From: Kofleriaceae bacterium | GTDB taxonomy: Bacteria; Myxococcota_A; Polyangia; Haliangiales; Haliangiaceae | Assembly (NCBI GenBank): GCA_020633495.1 | Contig: JACKDR010000004.1 | Coordinates: 301,350-365,349, forward strand | Length of the DNA: 64,000 bases | Direction: 5' to 3' | In this document: positions 48,781 to 59,269 of the stretch, piece after piece | Numbering within the stretch: position 1 is the first letter of the stretch | Layout of the letters: each line of letters opens with the position of its first letter | Translations under genes and position numbers: made by a program | Notes under the pieces: generated by a model | The model's database searches: none | What the model was told of the DNA's origin: nothing | What the model saw: only the letters and a program-made list of their open reading frames with translations

Positions 48781-49481
48781 GGCGCCCCCCGGTCGTCGCG
48801 CGCGGTCGCGGCCTCGTCCTCGCTCTCGCGGTAGAACGGCTGCGACTTGAGGCGGACGACCCGGTCGGCGCCGGCGATCTTGGGGTTGACGAAGACCGAC
48901 ACCATCGCGCCGAACAGCGAGCCGCCGCGGTCGAGGCCGCCGCCGTTGCCCTCGGTCAGCCAGCGCCGGACCTCGGCGAGGGTCTCGTCGGAGACCGGGT
49001 TGAGCTCGGCGACCACGACCAGGACGTGGTTGGTGTCGACCGGGACGTCGTCGACGGTGGCGATCGGCACCGAGTCGATCGAGGTCAGCAGCTTGAGCGC
49101 CTCGGCCCGGTACTTGACCTTCTTGGTGCGGGCGCGGACGCCGCCGCCCTCGAGGCGGACCTCGTAGACCTCGTCCCACATGTCGTAGATGGCCTTGCGC
49201 TGGATCATCTGGAACGCGACCGGCTCGGCCTCGCCCTTGCGGTACAGCCACATCCGCACCAGCAGCGTCGACTCGAAGCCGCTGCCCAGCGCCTCGTAGG
49301 CGGCGCTGTCGAAGATCTGGGTGATCTTGGTCGAGACCCGCAGCACCCCGCCCTTCTCGACGAAGCGCATCTTCTGGGTCACCGGACGGTCGTCGTCGTC
49401 GTCGGCCCGCGCCGCCGTCGTCGACGTCAGCACCGCGACCACCAGCGCGACCGCGAGCGACGCGGCGCGGCCCCGCGTCAC
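48777..49481 (-). CDS. DUF4390 domain-containing protein
   Basis: A 234-residue exported protein: signal peptide (AASLAVALVVAVLTSTTAARA), then the DUF4390 body (KGGVLRVSTKITQIFDSAAYEALGSGFESTLLVRMWLYRKGE...FQMIQRKAIYDMWDEVYEV). DUF4390 genes often precede NtrY-type kinases in proteobacteria. GTG 49481 overlaps the Omp85 gene's stop as GTGA, and its own stop overlaps the kinase start. The function is unknown; it is probably a periplasmic partner of the kinase. Confidence 0.85.
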   Translation of the reverse strand: MTRGRAASLAVALVVAVLTSTTAARADDDDDRPVTQKMRFVEKGGVLRVSTKITQIFDSAAYEALGSGFESTLLVRMWLYRKGEAEPVAFQMIQRKAIYDMWDEVYEVRLEGGGVRARTKKVKYRAEALKLLTSIDSVPIATVDDVPVDTNHVLVVVAELNPVSDETLAEVRRWLTEGNGGGLDRGGSLFGAMVSVFVNPKIAGADRVVRLKSQPFYRESEDEAATARDDRGAP

Positions 49482-51070
49482 AGCGGCACCCTCCCCAGCG
49501 CGTTGGCGATCGTCAGCTCGAAGATGCCGATCTCGGTGTCGAGGCGGAGGCCGGCGTCGACGACCAGGTCGACGGGCAACGCGCTCCACACCGGGGTGTC
49601 GCGGACCCGCAGGTCGTCGCGATCGGCGAGCGCCCACAGGCCGGCGCCGACGAACAGGTCGCCGCCGTAGATCGTGCGGGTCCGGCGGAACAGCGGCCGC
49701 GCGTACTCGACGAAGCCGCTGCCGCCGACCTGGCCGTAGACCTTGTCGTCGGTGCCGGCGCCGAGGAAGTCGGGCGAGCCCTGCGCCGACACCACCAGGC
49801 CGAGCGCGCGCGGCGTCAGCAGCCGGTTGACGTCGGCGACGTGGATGCGATCGAAGCGGGGGGCGTCGCCGAGGATGACGCCGCCGGCGGCGCGCACGCC
49901 CCAGGCGCCGCGCCCGCCCGCCGGCCACCACCGCTCCCACCGCGCCAGCAGCACCGCGAAGTCATAGCTGCCGCCGAGCAGCGTCGAGCCCAGCTCGACG
50001 TGGGCGGTGAAGCGGCCGCCGTGGCGGGGCAGCACCGGATCGGAGCGGGTGTCGTGGTCGAAGCCGAGCGCCAGCGACACGACCTCGCTCGAGCCCGGGC
50101 GCAGCGACAGGTCGACCGCGGTGATGCGGCCGTCGGGCAGGGCCCGGGTCGGCGCCACCGGCAGCTCGGCGTCGATGGCCTCGACCCGCAGGTCCGCCGA
50201 CAGCCGCGACAGCGCCCGCGCGTCCCAGGTCAGGCCGGCGCGGCCGACCACGCGCTGGTACGGGAAGGCGCGGAAGTTGGCCGCGGCGGCGTCGTCGGGG
50301 TCGCCGCCGACCCGGTACGGCTCGCTGCCGTGGACCCAGGTGAACGAGCCGCGCCAGCCCAGCGTCGAGCCGAACAGCGACGGGTCGGCGACCCGCAGCT
50401 CCGCCGCCCACTGGTCGCGGCTGCCGACGACGTCGCCGTGGCCGGCGAAGACCAGGCCGCCGCCCACCGACAGCCCGGTGCCCAGGAAGTTGCGCTCGCC
50501 GACGTCGGCGCCGAGCCACCACGGCGAGGTCACGCTGGTGCCGAACCACAGCCGGTTGAGGACGATCGTGCCGCGCTCGACGACGGTCACGGTCAGGATG
50601 ACCTGGCCGCGGGCGCTGCCCTTGCGCAGGGCCAGGTTGACGTCGCGGAAGAAGCCGAGCGCGAGCAGCTTGAAGCGGGCGTCGCGCAGCCGCGGGTCGC
50701 TGGCGCGCAGCGCGTCGCCCTCGACGATGGGCAGGGCGCGGCGGATGACGCTGTCGAGGGTCGAGCGGTTGCCCTCGATGTCGATGCGCTCGATGACGAT
50801 CACCGGGCCCAGCGGCGCCGCCGAGGCGCGCGACCGGGGCGCGACGCCGTCGTCCGGGAGCTCGGCGGCGGGCGGCGGCGGGTCGACGTCGACGTCGGGG
50901 TCGCCGTCGGCGTCGCCGTCGGGGTCGCCGTCCGCGTCGGGCCCGGGCTCGGGCGCGGCGTCGGGCTCGACCCGCGACCACGGCAGGTCCTGCGGCTGGG
51001 CGTGCGCCGGCCCGCCCGCCACCACGGCGAGTGTGGCCAGGATCACCGCGGCGGTGGAGCGCGTGCGCAC
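49478..51070 (-). CDS. Omp85/BamA-TamA family outer membrane protein
   Basis: A 530-residue protein with a signal peptide (GTG 51070; LATLAVVAGGPAHA), a disordered Asp-rich linker, a POTRA domain (about residues 90-180, VIVIERIDIEGNRSTLDSVIRRAL...LRDARFKLLALGFFRDVNL) and a C-terminal beta-barrel. The single POTRA is fewer than BamA (five) or TamA (three). It starts an operon that continues into DUF4390 and the histidine kinase. Confidence 0.85.
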   Translation of the reverse strand: MRTRSTAAVILATLAVVAGGPAHAQPQDLPWSRVEPDAAPEPGPDADGDPDGDADGDPDVDVDPPPPAAELPDDGVAPRSRASAAPLGPVIVIERIDIEGNRSTLDSVIRRALPIVEGDALRASDPRLRDARFKLLALGFFRDVNLALRKGSARGQVILTVTVVERGTIVLNRLWFGTSVTSPWWLGADVGERNFLGTGLSVGGGLVFAGHGDVVGSRDQWAAELRVADPSLFGSTLGWRGSFTWVHGSEPYRVGGDPDDAAAANFRAFPYQRVVGRAGLTWDARALSRLSADLRVEAIDAELPVAPTRALPDGRITAVDLSLRPGSSEVVSLALGFDHDTRSDPVLPRHGGRFTAHVELGSTLLGGSYDFAVLLARWERWWPAGGRGAWGVRAAGGVILGDAPRFDRIHVADVNRLLTPRALGLVVSAQGSPDFLGAGTDDKVYGQVGGSGFVEYARPLFRRTRTIYGGDLFVGAGLWALADRDDLRVRDTPVWSALPVDLVVDAGLRLDTEIGIFELTIANALGRVPL

Positions 51071-51124
51071 GACGACAACGTATCGCGACCGCGCCGGGGC
51101 CGCCACGGTGCTACCTTGGCGGCG

Positions 51125-51571
51125 ATGCGCTCGCTGGCCCTCGCCGCGGTCGCGGTCGCCTGCGTGGTCGCCGCCGCCGCCTGCACCGACGTCCGCGACT
51201 ACGCCGGGACCTGGCGGGGCGCCCGGGTCGGCGACGCCGCGCCGCTGCGGGTCGGGGTCGCCTCCGACGCCACCGCCACGCTCGCGATCGCGCGCATCGA
51301 CCGTCACGGCCTGGCCGGCGCGCTCGACGTCGACGGCCTGGTCGCCGACGCCGCGGTGACCTCGCTCGAGGGCGCCGAGGCCGACGCGCTCGCCGGGATG
51401 AGCTTCGACGGCGCGCCGCTGCGGGTCTACCTGGCGTTCGTCGCCACCACCGACGGCGGCGGCGACGCGCTCGCCGTGATCGCCATCTTCGACGACGACC
51501 GGGTCGAGCTGCGGCTCCTGCGCGGCGGCGCGGCCCCGCTGTACGGCGTGTTCGCGCTGGCCCGGTCCTGA
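51125..51571 (+). CDS. Small lipoprotein
   Basis: A 148-residue lipoprotein (signal AVACVVAAAAC, Cys near 21). The mature part is beta-rich, with DVRDYAGTWRGARVGDAAPLRVGV and a terminal APLYGVFALARS. No family is recognised; the TWRG start suggests a lipocalin-like fold. ATG 51125, 54 bp from the divergent Omp85 gene. Confidence 0.68.
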   Translation: MRSLALAAVAVACVVAAAACTDVRDYAGTWRGARVGDAAPLRVGVASDATATLAIARIDRHGLAGALDVDGLVADAAVTSLEGAEADALAGMSFDGAPLRVYLAFVATTDGGGDALAVIAIFDDDRVELRLLRGGAAPLYGVFALARS

Positions 51572-51613
51572 CGGGTATACTGCCGCCATCGCCGTGCCCC
51601 CGCGAGGTCACCC

Positions 51614-53695
<2,082 letters not shown>

Positions 53696-54069
53696 GCCGA
53701 GCGTCTGCGCGAGGCGGTCTCCGTGCAGGCGCGGCGAGCCCGTCTGCGGGCGAGCGAGCCGATCGACAGCGCGTGTGAGGATGAAATCCTCACACGCCCT
53801 GCGCCGAGCGTCTGCGCGAGGCGGTCTCCGTGCAGGCGCGGCGAGCCCGTCTGCGGGCGAGCGAGCCGATCGACAGCGCGTGTGAGGATGAAATCCTCAC
53901 ACGCCCTGCGCCGAGCGTCTGCGCGAGGCGGTCTCCGTGCAGGCGCGGCGAGCCCGTCTGCGGGCGAGCGAGCCGATCGACAGCGCGTGTGAGGATGAAA
54001 TCCTCACACGCCCTGCGCCGAGCGTCCGCGCGAGGCGGTCTCCGTGCAGGCGCGGCGAGCCCGTCTGCG
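53696..54069 (+). repeat. 107-bp tandem hairpin repeat, three full copies and one partial
   Basis: Three units of 107 bp start right after the kinase stop (period checked at 53697, 53804, 53911, 54018), with a fourth that fades near 54069. Each full unit holds a perfect 12-bp stem GCGTGTGAGGAT/ATCCTCACACGC with loop GAA (53771-53797, 53878-53904, 53985-54011). Units are almost identical, so amplification is recent. The stretch 53696-54095 has no gene. Confidence 0.95.
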
Positions 54070-54095
54070 CGCGCCCCGAGCGCGCCGCGCGCCGG

Positions 54096-55256
54096 TCACG
54101 GCGCGTCGAGGGTCGGCACCACCCGCTGCCAGCGGAACGGGCCGAAGTCCTCGTCGTCGGCGCCGGCGGCGCCCCGGGGATCGATCGTGACCCGCAGGTA
54201 CTCGAAGGGCAGCGTGCTGCCGTGGACCACGACGCGGTGGAAGTTGGGCACGTCGTAGCCCGGGTGCATGTACGCCAGCGGGGCGTCGGCCGCGAGCGGG
54301 TTGTCGGACAGGAAGTCGTGCGAGTCGCCGTTGAACATCAGCACCGGGCCGCCGAACGCGAGCGCGTCGGCGGCGAGGGTCTGGATGATCGGCTCGTAGC
54401 CGGCCTGGTGCGCGGCGCCCTTCTCGGGATCCCACATGTCCGCCTGCATCGTGATCACGACGGCGCGCGCGCGGGTCAGCCGGGCCAGCGTGAACGCGGT
54501 GTCGAGCCAGCGACGATCGGCGCCGGTGCGGGCGGCGCGCTCGTCGGCCTGGGCCGCCGACTCGGTGGGCGCGCCGTACCACACGTCCTGATCGTTGTTG
54601 GAGCCGCCGGGCACGTTGACCGTCACGAAGACGACGTCGCGCTCGGTCCAGATCACGTTCTCGACGAAGTCGGCGTCGTCGGGGTGACGCCAGTCGAAGA
54701 ACCACGCCTGGGACGCCACGAACATCCGGCCGCCGCCGAGCGCGACGCCGGGGCGCGCGAAGAAGGTCCGGCGGATCAGGTCGAGGTTGGCGATCGGATC
54801 GCCGCCCGCGTAGTCGACCGGGTCGCCGTCGGCGTCGAGCACGTACGCGACCTGGCCGGTGGTGGCGTCGTAGGTGCCGCCGCCCTCGGCGGGCTTGTGG
54901 CAGTCGGTCCACTCGTTGTCGCCGGGGGTGTAGATCAGCGGCACCGCGAACTGCTGCCAGAGGTCGAAGATGGCCTGGTCGTAGGCCTCGGTGCAGTACT
55001 GCTTGCCGGAGTGGATGTCGCCGGCGTCGACGACGTAGTGGAGGTCGGCGTCGGCGTTGATCGCGTCGACGAAGGCCGGCAGCAGCTCGAGCTGCGTGGT
55101 GTCGGACGGCGAGGTGCCGTACGGCGCGTCACCGATGACGGCGAAGCTCAGCGGCGAGCGGTGGTGCGCGGGGTGGGCGCCGGCCGGAGCCGGCGCGACG
55201 ACGCCGGCGGCGACGCCGAGGCCGACCAGCGAGACGAAGACGATGGTGGGTTTCAT
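54096..55256 (-). CDS. Secreted calcineurin-like metallophosphatase
   Basis: A 386-residue exported protein (signal peptide VFVSLVGLGVAAGVVAPAPAGA) with the metallophosphoesterase motifs GDAPYGT, GDIHSGK, GDNEWTD and NGDSHDF, the last as the GHxH-like part. These bind two metals. Substrate is unknown. ATG 55256. It is the only gene between the repeat array and a divergently placed short region. Confidence 0.85.
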   Translation of the reverse strand: MKPTIVFVSLVGLGVAAGVVAPAPAGAHPAHHRSPLSFAVIGDAPYGTSPSDTTQLELLPAFVDAINADADLHYVVDAGDIHSGKQYCTEAYDQAIFDLWQQFAVPLIYTPGDNEWTDCHKPAEGGGTYDATTGQVAYVLDADGDPVDYAGGDPIANLDLIRRTFFARPGVALGGGRMFVASQAWFFDWRHPDDADFVENVIWTERDVVFVTVNVPGGSNNDQDVWYGAPTESAAQADERAARTGADRRWLDTAFTLARLTRARAVVITMQADMWDPEKGAAHQAGYEPIIQTLAADALAFGGPVLMFNGDSHDFLSDNPLAADAPLAYMHPGYDVPNFHRVVVHGSTLPFEYLRVTIDPRGAAGADDEDFGPFRWQRVVPTLDAP

Positions 55257-55422
55257 GCCCCCGGTTGGTACCGGGCGCGCAGGTCACCGCGTCCTCAGCC
55301 GGGTGACATTCGGGCGCGCCACGGCGACGGCGTCGCGATGTGCGTCACCGTCACCAGCTCGCCGCGTCCCCGTCGTCGCGGCTCCTCGACCGAGCGGTCA
55401 GCGGGCGATCCCGCGCCGTCGA

Positions 55423-55605
55423 CTACGTGCTCGCGGGCGGCGCCGCCGCCTTGCCCTCCTTCGGGCAGCCGCACGACACCGTCGTGAAGCCCTTGCCGAG
55501 CGGGATGCCGAACAGCCACAGCCGCTTGTTCTTGGTCACGACGTTCTGGTTGCACGTCGGACACGGATCCCCGGTGACCGTGCTCCACGAGTAGCCGATT
55601 CGCAT
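55423..55605 (-). CDS. Small zinc-ribbon protein
   Basis: A 60-residue protein with CPTC (about residues 15-18) and CGC (about 45-47), a split zinc-ribbon-like pattern. The middle KNKRLWLFGIPLGKGFTT is well ordered. ATG 55605. Function is unknown. Confidence 0.7.
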   Translation of the reverse strand: MRIGYSWSTVTGDPCPTCNQNVVTKNKRLWLFGIPLGKGFTTVSCGCPKEGKAAAPPAST

Positions 55606-55669
55606 GACCGCGATCGTACACCCGCGCCGGGGTCGCGCGGCGGGCGGCGACCAGGCGTCGCCCCGGCGG

Positions 55670-56938
55670 CTAGAAGAAGTCGCCGGCGTCCGGCGCCGAG
55701 GTCGGCGGTGGTCGCACCAGCTCGCACAGCGCGCGCGCCAGCGGCACGGCCTCGTCGGGATCGATCCGCTGGTCCGCGGTCAGCGACATCCACTTCACCA
55801 CGAGGACGTCGATCTGGTCGTTGAGGCCGAGCAGCCGCTCCGCCTTGACGAAGGCCTGCTCGAACACCTCGCAGACCAGCTCGGGCAGCAGCGCCGCGTA
55901 GGTCAGCGCGCGCTCGAGCTCGGCGTTGATCCGCAGCTTGAGGTCGGTGTCGTGCTTGATGAGCACGCCTCGCTGGGACACGAACGCCAGCGAGTCGAGG
56001 TACTTGTCGAAGCCCTCGCAGTCGAGGCGGTTGCGCGCCGCGGACCCGGTCGCCAGCAGCTCGCGGAACCGCTCGAACTCCTTGCGGGTGTCCGAGCGCA
56101 GGTAGAAGAACACGTCGCTGGCGATGAACGCGACCATGGCCTCGACGACCAGGTGGTAGTGGGTCTCGGCCACGTTGGGATCGCTGCCGCGGTCCTGGAT
56201 CGCGCCGTTGAGGTGGCGCACGGTCCGGCGCAGCTCGGCGATCGCGCGCCGTACCGCCAGGGCCTTGCCGAGGGTGTCCCGGTGCCCCGGGATCATGCGC
56301 TCGGGCTCGGCGTGGCCGAGGAAGCACTCGTAGACGGTCGTCATGACCGCGAAGACGCCGTCCATCAGCGCGGTGGTGGCGTCGTTGATGTCGACGAGCG
56401 CCTGCTCCTTGCGATCGTGGGACAGGGCGTCGGCGAAGCGCCGGTCGAACTCGCGCAGCTCCGAGGTCAGGCCGTACTGCAACGAGTCCATCTCGCCGGC
56501 CAGCGCCGCCCACTTCTCGTCGTCGCTCTTGTCGCGCACGGCCGTGACGCCCAGCGCGGCCTTGCGGGCCAGCGTGCGCTCGGAGCGGCGGCTGGGGACG
56601 TCGTCGAGATCGGGCTCGCCGGCCGCCTCCTCGCTGGCCTCGGCCGGGCTCGCCACCATGCCGAGGTACTCGAGCAGGCGGCGGAGGTGGCTCAGGACCG
56701 CGTCGGCGACGATCTGGAGCTGCTCCTCGCCGTCCTCGCGGATGTACAGCGCCGCGTCCAGCTCGCCGAGCGCGCGCACGGCCTCCTCGCCGAGCTGCAG
56801 CAGCTTCTGGACCTTGCGCCGGATGCGGCGATCCGCGATGGAGCGGAGGAGCTCGGCGGAGGCGATGTTCTCGGGGGTGTCGGCCAACGGGTTGCTTATT
56901 GTACCCGGGCTGCGCCCCCGACCGGGGCGGTGTGTCAC
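55670..56938 (-). CDS. Conserved-looking helical protein of unknown function
   Basis: A 422-residue, soluble, strongly helical and charged protein (LGEEAVRALGELDAALYIREDGEEQLQIVADAVLSHLRRLLEYLG). No known domain is seen. ATG 56938 is used; the first 17 residues are Arg-rich and a TTG at 56887 is possible. No membrane segment. It lies downstream of the Pal-like gene on the same strand, with a GC-palindromic gap between. Confidence 0.6.
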   Translation of the reverse strand: MTHRPGRGRSPGTISNPLADTPENIASAELLRSIADRRIRRKVQKLLQLGEEAVRALGELDAALYIREDGEEQLQIVADAVLSHLRRLLEYLGMVASPAEASEEAAGEPDLDDVPSRRSERTLARKAALGVTAVRDKSDDEKWAALAGEMDSLQYGLTSELREFDRRFADALSHDRKEQALVDINDATTALMDGVFAVMTTVYECFLGHAEPERMIPGHRDTLGKALAVRRAIAELRRTVRHLNGAIQDRGSDPNVAETHYHLVVEAMVAFIASDVFFYLRSDTRKEFERFRELLATGSAARNRLDCEGFDKYLDSLAFVSQRGVLIKHDTDLKLRINAELERALTYAALLPELVCEVFEQAFVKAERLLGLNDQIDVLVVKWMSLTADQRIDPDEAVPLARALCELVRPPPTSAPDAGDFF

Positions 56939-56999
56939 CCCCTGGGGGCGACGGCGACGTTTTCGGGCCCCTGACGGGCCCCCGGCCGGCCGGCCCCGG

Positions 57000-57019
57000 C
57001 CCCGGCCGCGCGGCCGGGG
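57000..57019. repeat. 20-bp perfect GC palindrome
   Basis: CCCCGGCCGCGCGGCCGGGG is self-complementary. It lies just beyond the Pal/OmpA stop on its 3' side. No T-run follows on the minus strand, so it is a weak terminator at best. Confidence 0.4.
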
Positions 57020-57028
57020 CGAGGTCGC

Positions 57029-57535
57029 TCAGCGCTGCGACACGAACACGGCGCGGCGGTTCTTGGCGTCCTCGTCGGACGCCGGCCGCTCCTCGCCGTA
57101 CGTGATGATCTCGATGCGCTTGTCGGCGATGCCGAGCCGGACCAGGTAGTCCTTGACCGCGCGGGCGCGGCGCTCGCCGAGGCCGAGGTTGTACTCGTCG
57201 GTGCCGACCGGATCGGTGTGGCCCTCGATCGTCAGCGTCCGCGCCGGGTCCTCGCGGAGCCACTCGGCGTTCTCGTTGAGCTCGTTGCGCGCCTCCTCCG
57301 ACAGGTTCGAGGAGTCGAACTCGAAGTAGATCGTCGGGGTCAGCGACGCCGGGTCCGGCATGTCCTTGGCGGCGGTGTCGACCGAGGGCGACGCCTCGGC
57401 CGTGGGCTGCTTCGACGTGTCCGACGCCGGCGTGTCGGCGACCGTCGTGGTCGCCGGCTTGCTCTTGCTGCCGCAGCCGATCATGCCGGTCACGACGAGG
57501 GAGACGAGGAAGGTGGGAATCGTCAGTCTGTTCAT
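57029..57535 (-). CDS. OmpA/Pal-family lipoprotein
   Basis: A 168-residue lipoprotein (signal LVVTGMIGC) with a Thr/Ser/Asp-rich linker and an OmpA-like domain (about residues 65-168). The key motif is IEGHTDPVGTDEYNLGLGERRARAVKDYL, which binds diaminopimelate in peptidoglycan. It resembles Pal and probably tethers the outer membrane to the cell wall. ATG 57535 is preceded by AAGGAG. No tol genes are adjacent. Confidence 0.88.
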   Translation of the reverse strand: MNRLTIPTFLVSLVVTGMIGCGSKSKPATTTVADTPASDTSKQPTAEASPSVDTAAKDMPDPASLTPTIYFEFDSSNLSEEARNELNENAEWLREDPARTLTIEGHTDPVGTDEYNLGLGERRARAVKDYLVRLGIADKRIEIITYGEERPASDEDAKNRRAVFVSQR

Positions 57536-57645
57536 GAGCGAGTCTCCTTTCGTGAGTGGTTCCCACTACCACGAGAAGGAGGTGGGGTCACCCCGTGAAT
57601 GCCCCACGCTCGCTCTCGTCGTGATCACGCTGTACGCTGCGTCGC

Positions 57646-58761
57646 ATGAGCGATCACGATCCCGGCAATGATCCCGTACGTCTGACGCGCTTCGCGCGCG
57701 GTGGCGGCTGCGCGGCAAAGTTGAAGCAGCAGGATCTGGTCGAGGTGCTCGCGCAGGTGCCGGCATCCGGATCCGGCGACGTCCTGCGCGGCATCTGCTC
57801 CGAGTCGGACGTCCTCGTCGATCGCGATCACGGCGATGACGCCGCGGTGGTGCGCGGCACCGGCGACCGCGCGCTGGTCCTGACCGCCGACGTGATCGCG
57901 CCGCTGGTCGACGAGCCCGAGGCGTTCGGCATGATCGCCGCGACCAACGCGATGTCGGACGTGTGGGCGATGGGCGGCGTGCCGCGGTTCGCGCTCAACC
58001 TGGCGTTCTTCCCCAGCGACGAGCTGCCGCTGTCGGTGCTGGCCGCGATCCTGCGCGGCGGCGCCCGCGCGTGCGAGCGCGCCGGCGTCGCGATCGTCGG
58101 CGGCCACACCGTCCGCGATCCGGAGGTGAAGTACGGCCTGTCGGTGAGCGGCGACGTCGCGCCGGGCGAGGTGCTGTCCAACCGCACCGCCGCCGCCGGG
58201 CAGGCCGTGATCCTGACCAAGGCGCTCGGCACCGGCGTGATCAGCCAGGCCATCAAGAAGGGCGCGGCCAGCGCCGACGAGATCGCCGCCGCCGTGGCCT
58301 CGATGACGACGCCCAACGGCGAGGCGCTGGCGGCGACCCGCGGCCTCGGCGTCACCGCGTGCACCGACGTCACCGGCTTCGGCATGCTCGGCCACCTGCG
58401 CAACCTGCTGCGCGGCTCGCGGCTGGCGGCGACCGTCGACCTCGCGGCGCTGCCGCTGCTGTCGGGCGCGCGGGCCCACGCCGCCACCGGCGCGCTGCCG
58501 GGCGGCAGCAAGGCCAACCGCACGTTCGTGACGCCGCTGCTGCGCCCGGATCCGGCGATCGTCGACGGCGACGAGCGCGATCTGCTGACGACGATGGCGA
58601 CCGACGCGCAGACCTCCGGCGGCCTGCTGCTGTGCCTGCCCGAGGGCGCGGTCGCCGAGGCGCTGGCGGCGCTGGTCGAGCTCGGGCTGCCGGCGGCGCG
58701 GGTCGCGACGCTGCGCGTGCCCGCGGCCGGCGAGGACGTCGGCACGATGGTGCTGCGGTAG
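57646..58761 (+). CDS. selD: Selenide, water dikinase
   Basis: SelD makes selenophosphate from selenide and ATP. The catalytic pair is C22 and K25 in GGGCAAKLK; Cys rather than selenocysteine is used. DDAAVV, ADVIAPLVDEPEAFGMIAATNAMSDVWAMGG and the TDVTGFGMLGHL block are diagnostic. The length is 371, slightly above the usual 345. ATG 57646. No selA, selB, selU or selenoprotein is in the window. Confidence 0.95.
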   Translation: MSDHDPGNDPVRLTRFARGGGCAAKLKQQDLVEVLAQVPASGSGDVLRGICSESDVLVDRDHGDDAAVVRGTGDRALVLTADVIAPLVDEPEAFGMIAATNAMSDVWAMGGVPRFALNLAFFPSDELPLSVLAAILRGGARACERAGVAIVGGHTVRDPEVKYGLSVSGDVAPGEVLSNRTAAAGQAVILTKALGTGVISQAIKKGAASADEIAAAVASMTTPNGEALAATRGLGVTACTDVTGFGMLGHLRNLLRGSRLAATVDLAALPLLSGARAHAATGALPGGSKANRTFVTPLLRPDPAIVDGDERDLLTTMATDAQTSGGLLLCLPEGAVAEALAALVELGLPAARVATLRVPAAGEDVGTMVLR

Positions 58762-58795
58762 CGGCGGCGCGGCGCGCCGCGGCGCGCCGCGCCAG

Positions 58796-59167
58796 CTAGC
58801 CCAGGTACGCCTCGTGGCAGACGGCCTCGATGTTGTGGCCGTCGGGATCGTGGACGAACGCGCCGTAGTAGTCCGGGTGGTACATCGCGCGCACGCCTGG
58901 GGCGCCGTTGTCCTTGCCGCCGGCGGCGAGCGCCGCGGCGTGGAAGGCGTCGACCAGCTTGCGGGTCCGGGCGTGGAACGCGACGTGGTTGGTCGAGCTC
59001 ACCGGCCCACCGGCGCCGAGCCAGAAGTCGGTGTTGCCGCCCTCGCCGAAGCCGGCGACGCCGGGGAACTGCATCACCAGCTCGTAGCCGAGCGGCGCCA
59101 GGGCGGCCTTGTAGAACGCGATCGAGCGGTCGAGATCGCTGACGTGGATGCTCATGTGATCGATCAT
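58796..59167 (-). CDS. VOC family protein (glyoxalase/bleomycin resistance-like)
   Basis: A 123-residue vicinal-oxygen-chelate fold protein: HMSIHVSDLDRSIAFYKAAL at the start and YYGAFVHDPDGHNIEAVCHE at the end, with His and Glu where VOC metal ligands lie. Single VOC domains of this type act as dimers. The substrate is unknown. It converges on selD. Confidence 0.88.
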   Translation of the reverse strand: MIDHMSIHVSDLDRSIAFYKAALAPLGYELVMQFPGVAGFGEGGNTDFWLGAGGPVSSTNHVAFHARTRKLVDAFHAAALAAGGKDNGAPGVRAMYHPDYYGAFVHDPDGHNIEAVCHEAYLG

Positions 59168-59243
59168 GCGGCGACGGTCGCGCCGCGGCCGCGCGCCGTC
59201 AAGCCGGCGCGATCGCTCCCGCGCGCGCGCGCGCGCCGGCTCA

Positions 59244-59269
59244 GAGACCGCCTCGCGCAGACGCTCGGC
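59244..59269 (-). repeat. Dispersed copy of the 107-bp repeat head
   Basis: 26 bp on the minus strand, GCCGAGCGTCTGCGCGAGGC and the next six bases, match the first 26 bp of the 53696 repeat exactly. As at the kinase gene, the match begins immediately after a TGA stop codon (here the CoA-transferase stop at 59270-59272). Confidence 0.85.

Noticed and set aside
53696..54069. CRISPR array
   Set aside because: Units are 107 bp with no unique spacers, and each holds its own hairpin; no cas genes are present.
57000..57019. Terminator for the Pal-like gene
   Set aside because: Perfect palindrome but no T-tract on the minus strand; kept only as a weak repeat feature.
57646..58761. Selenocysteine in SelD
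   Set aside because: The catalytic position is a TGC Cys codon and no in-frame TGA is needed.
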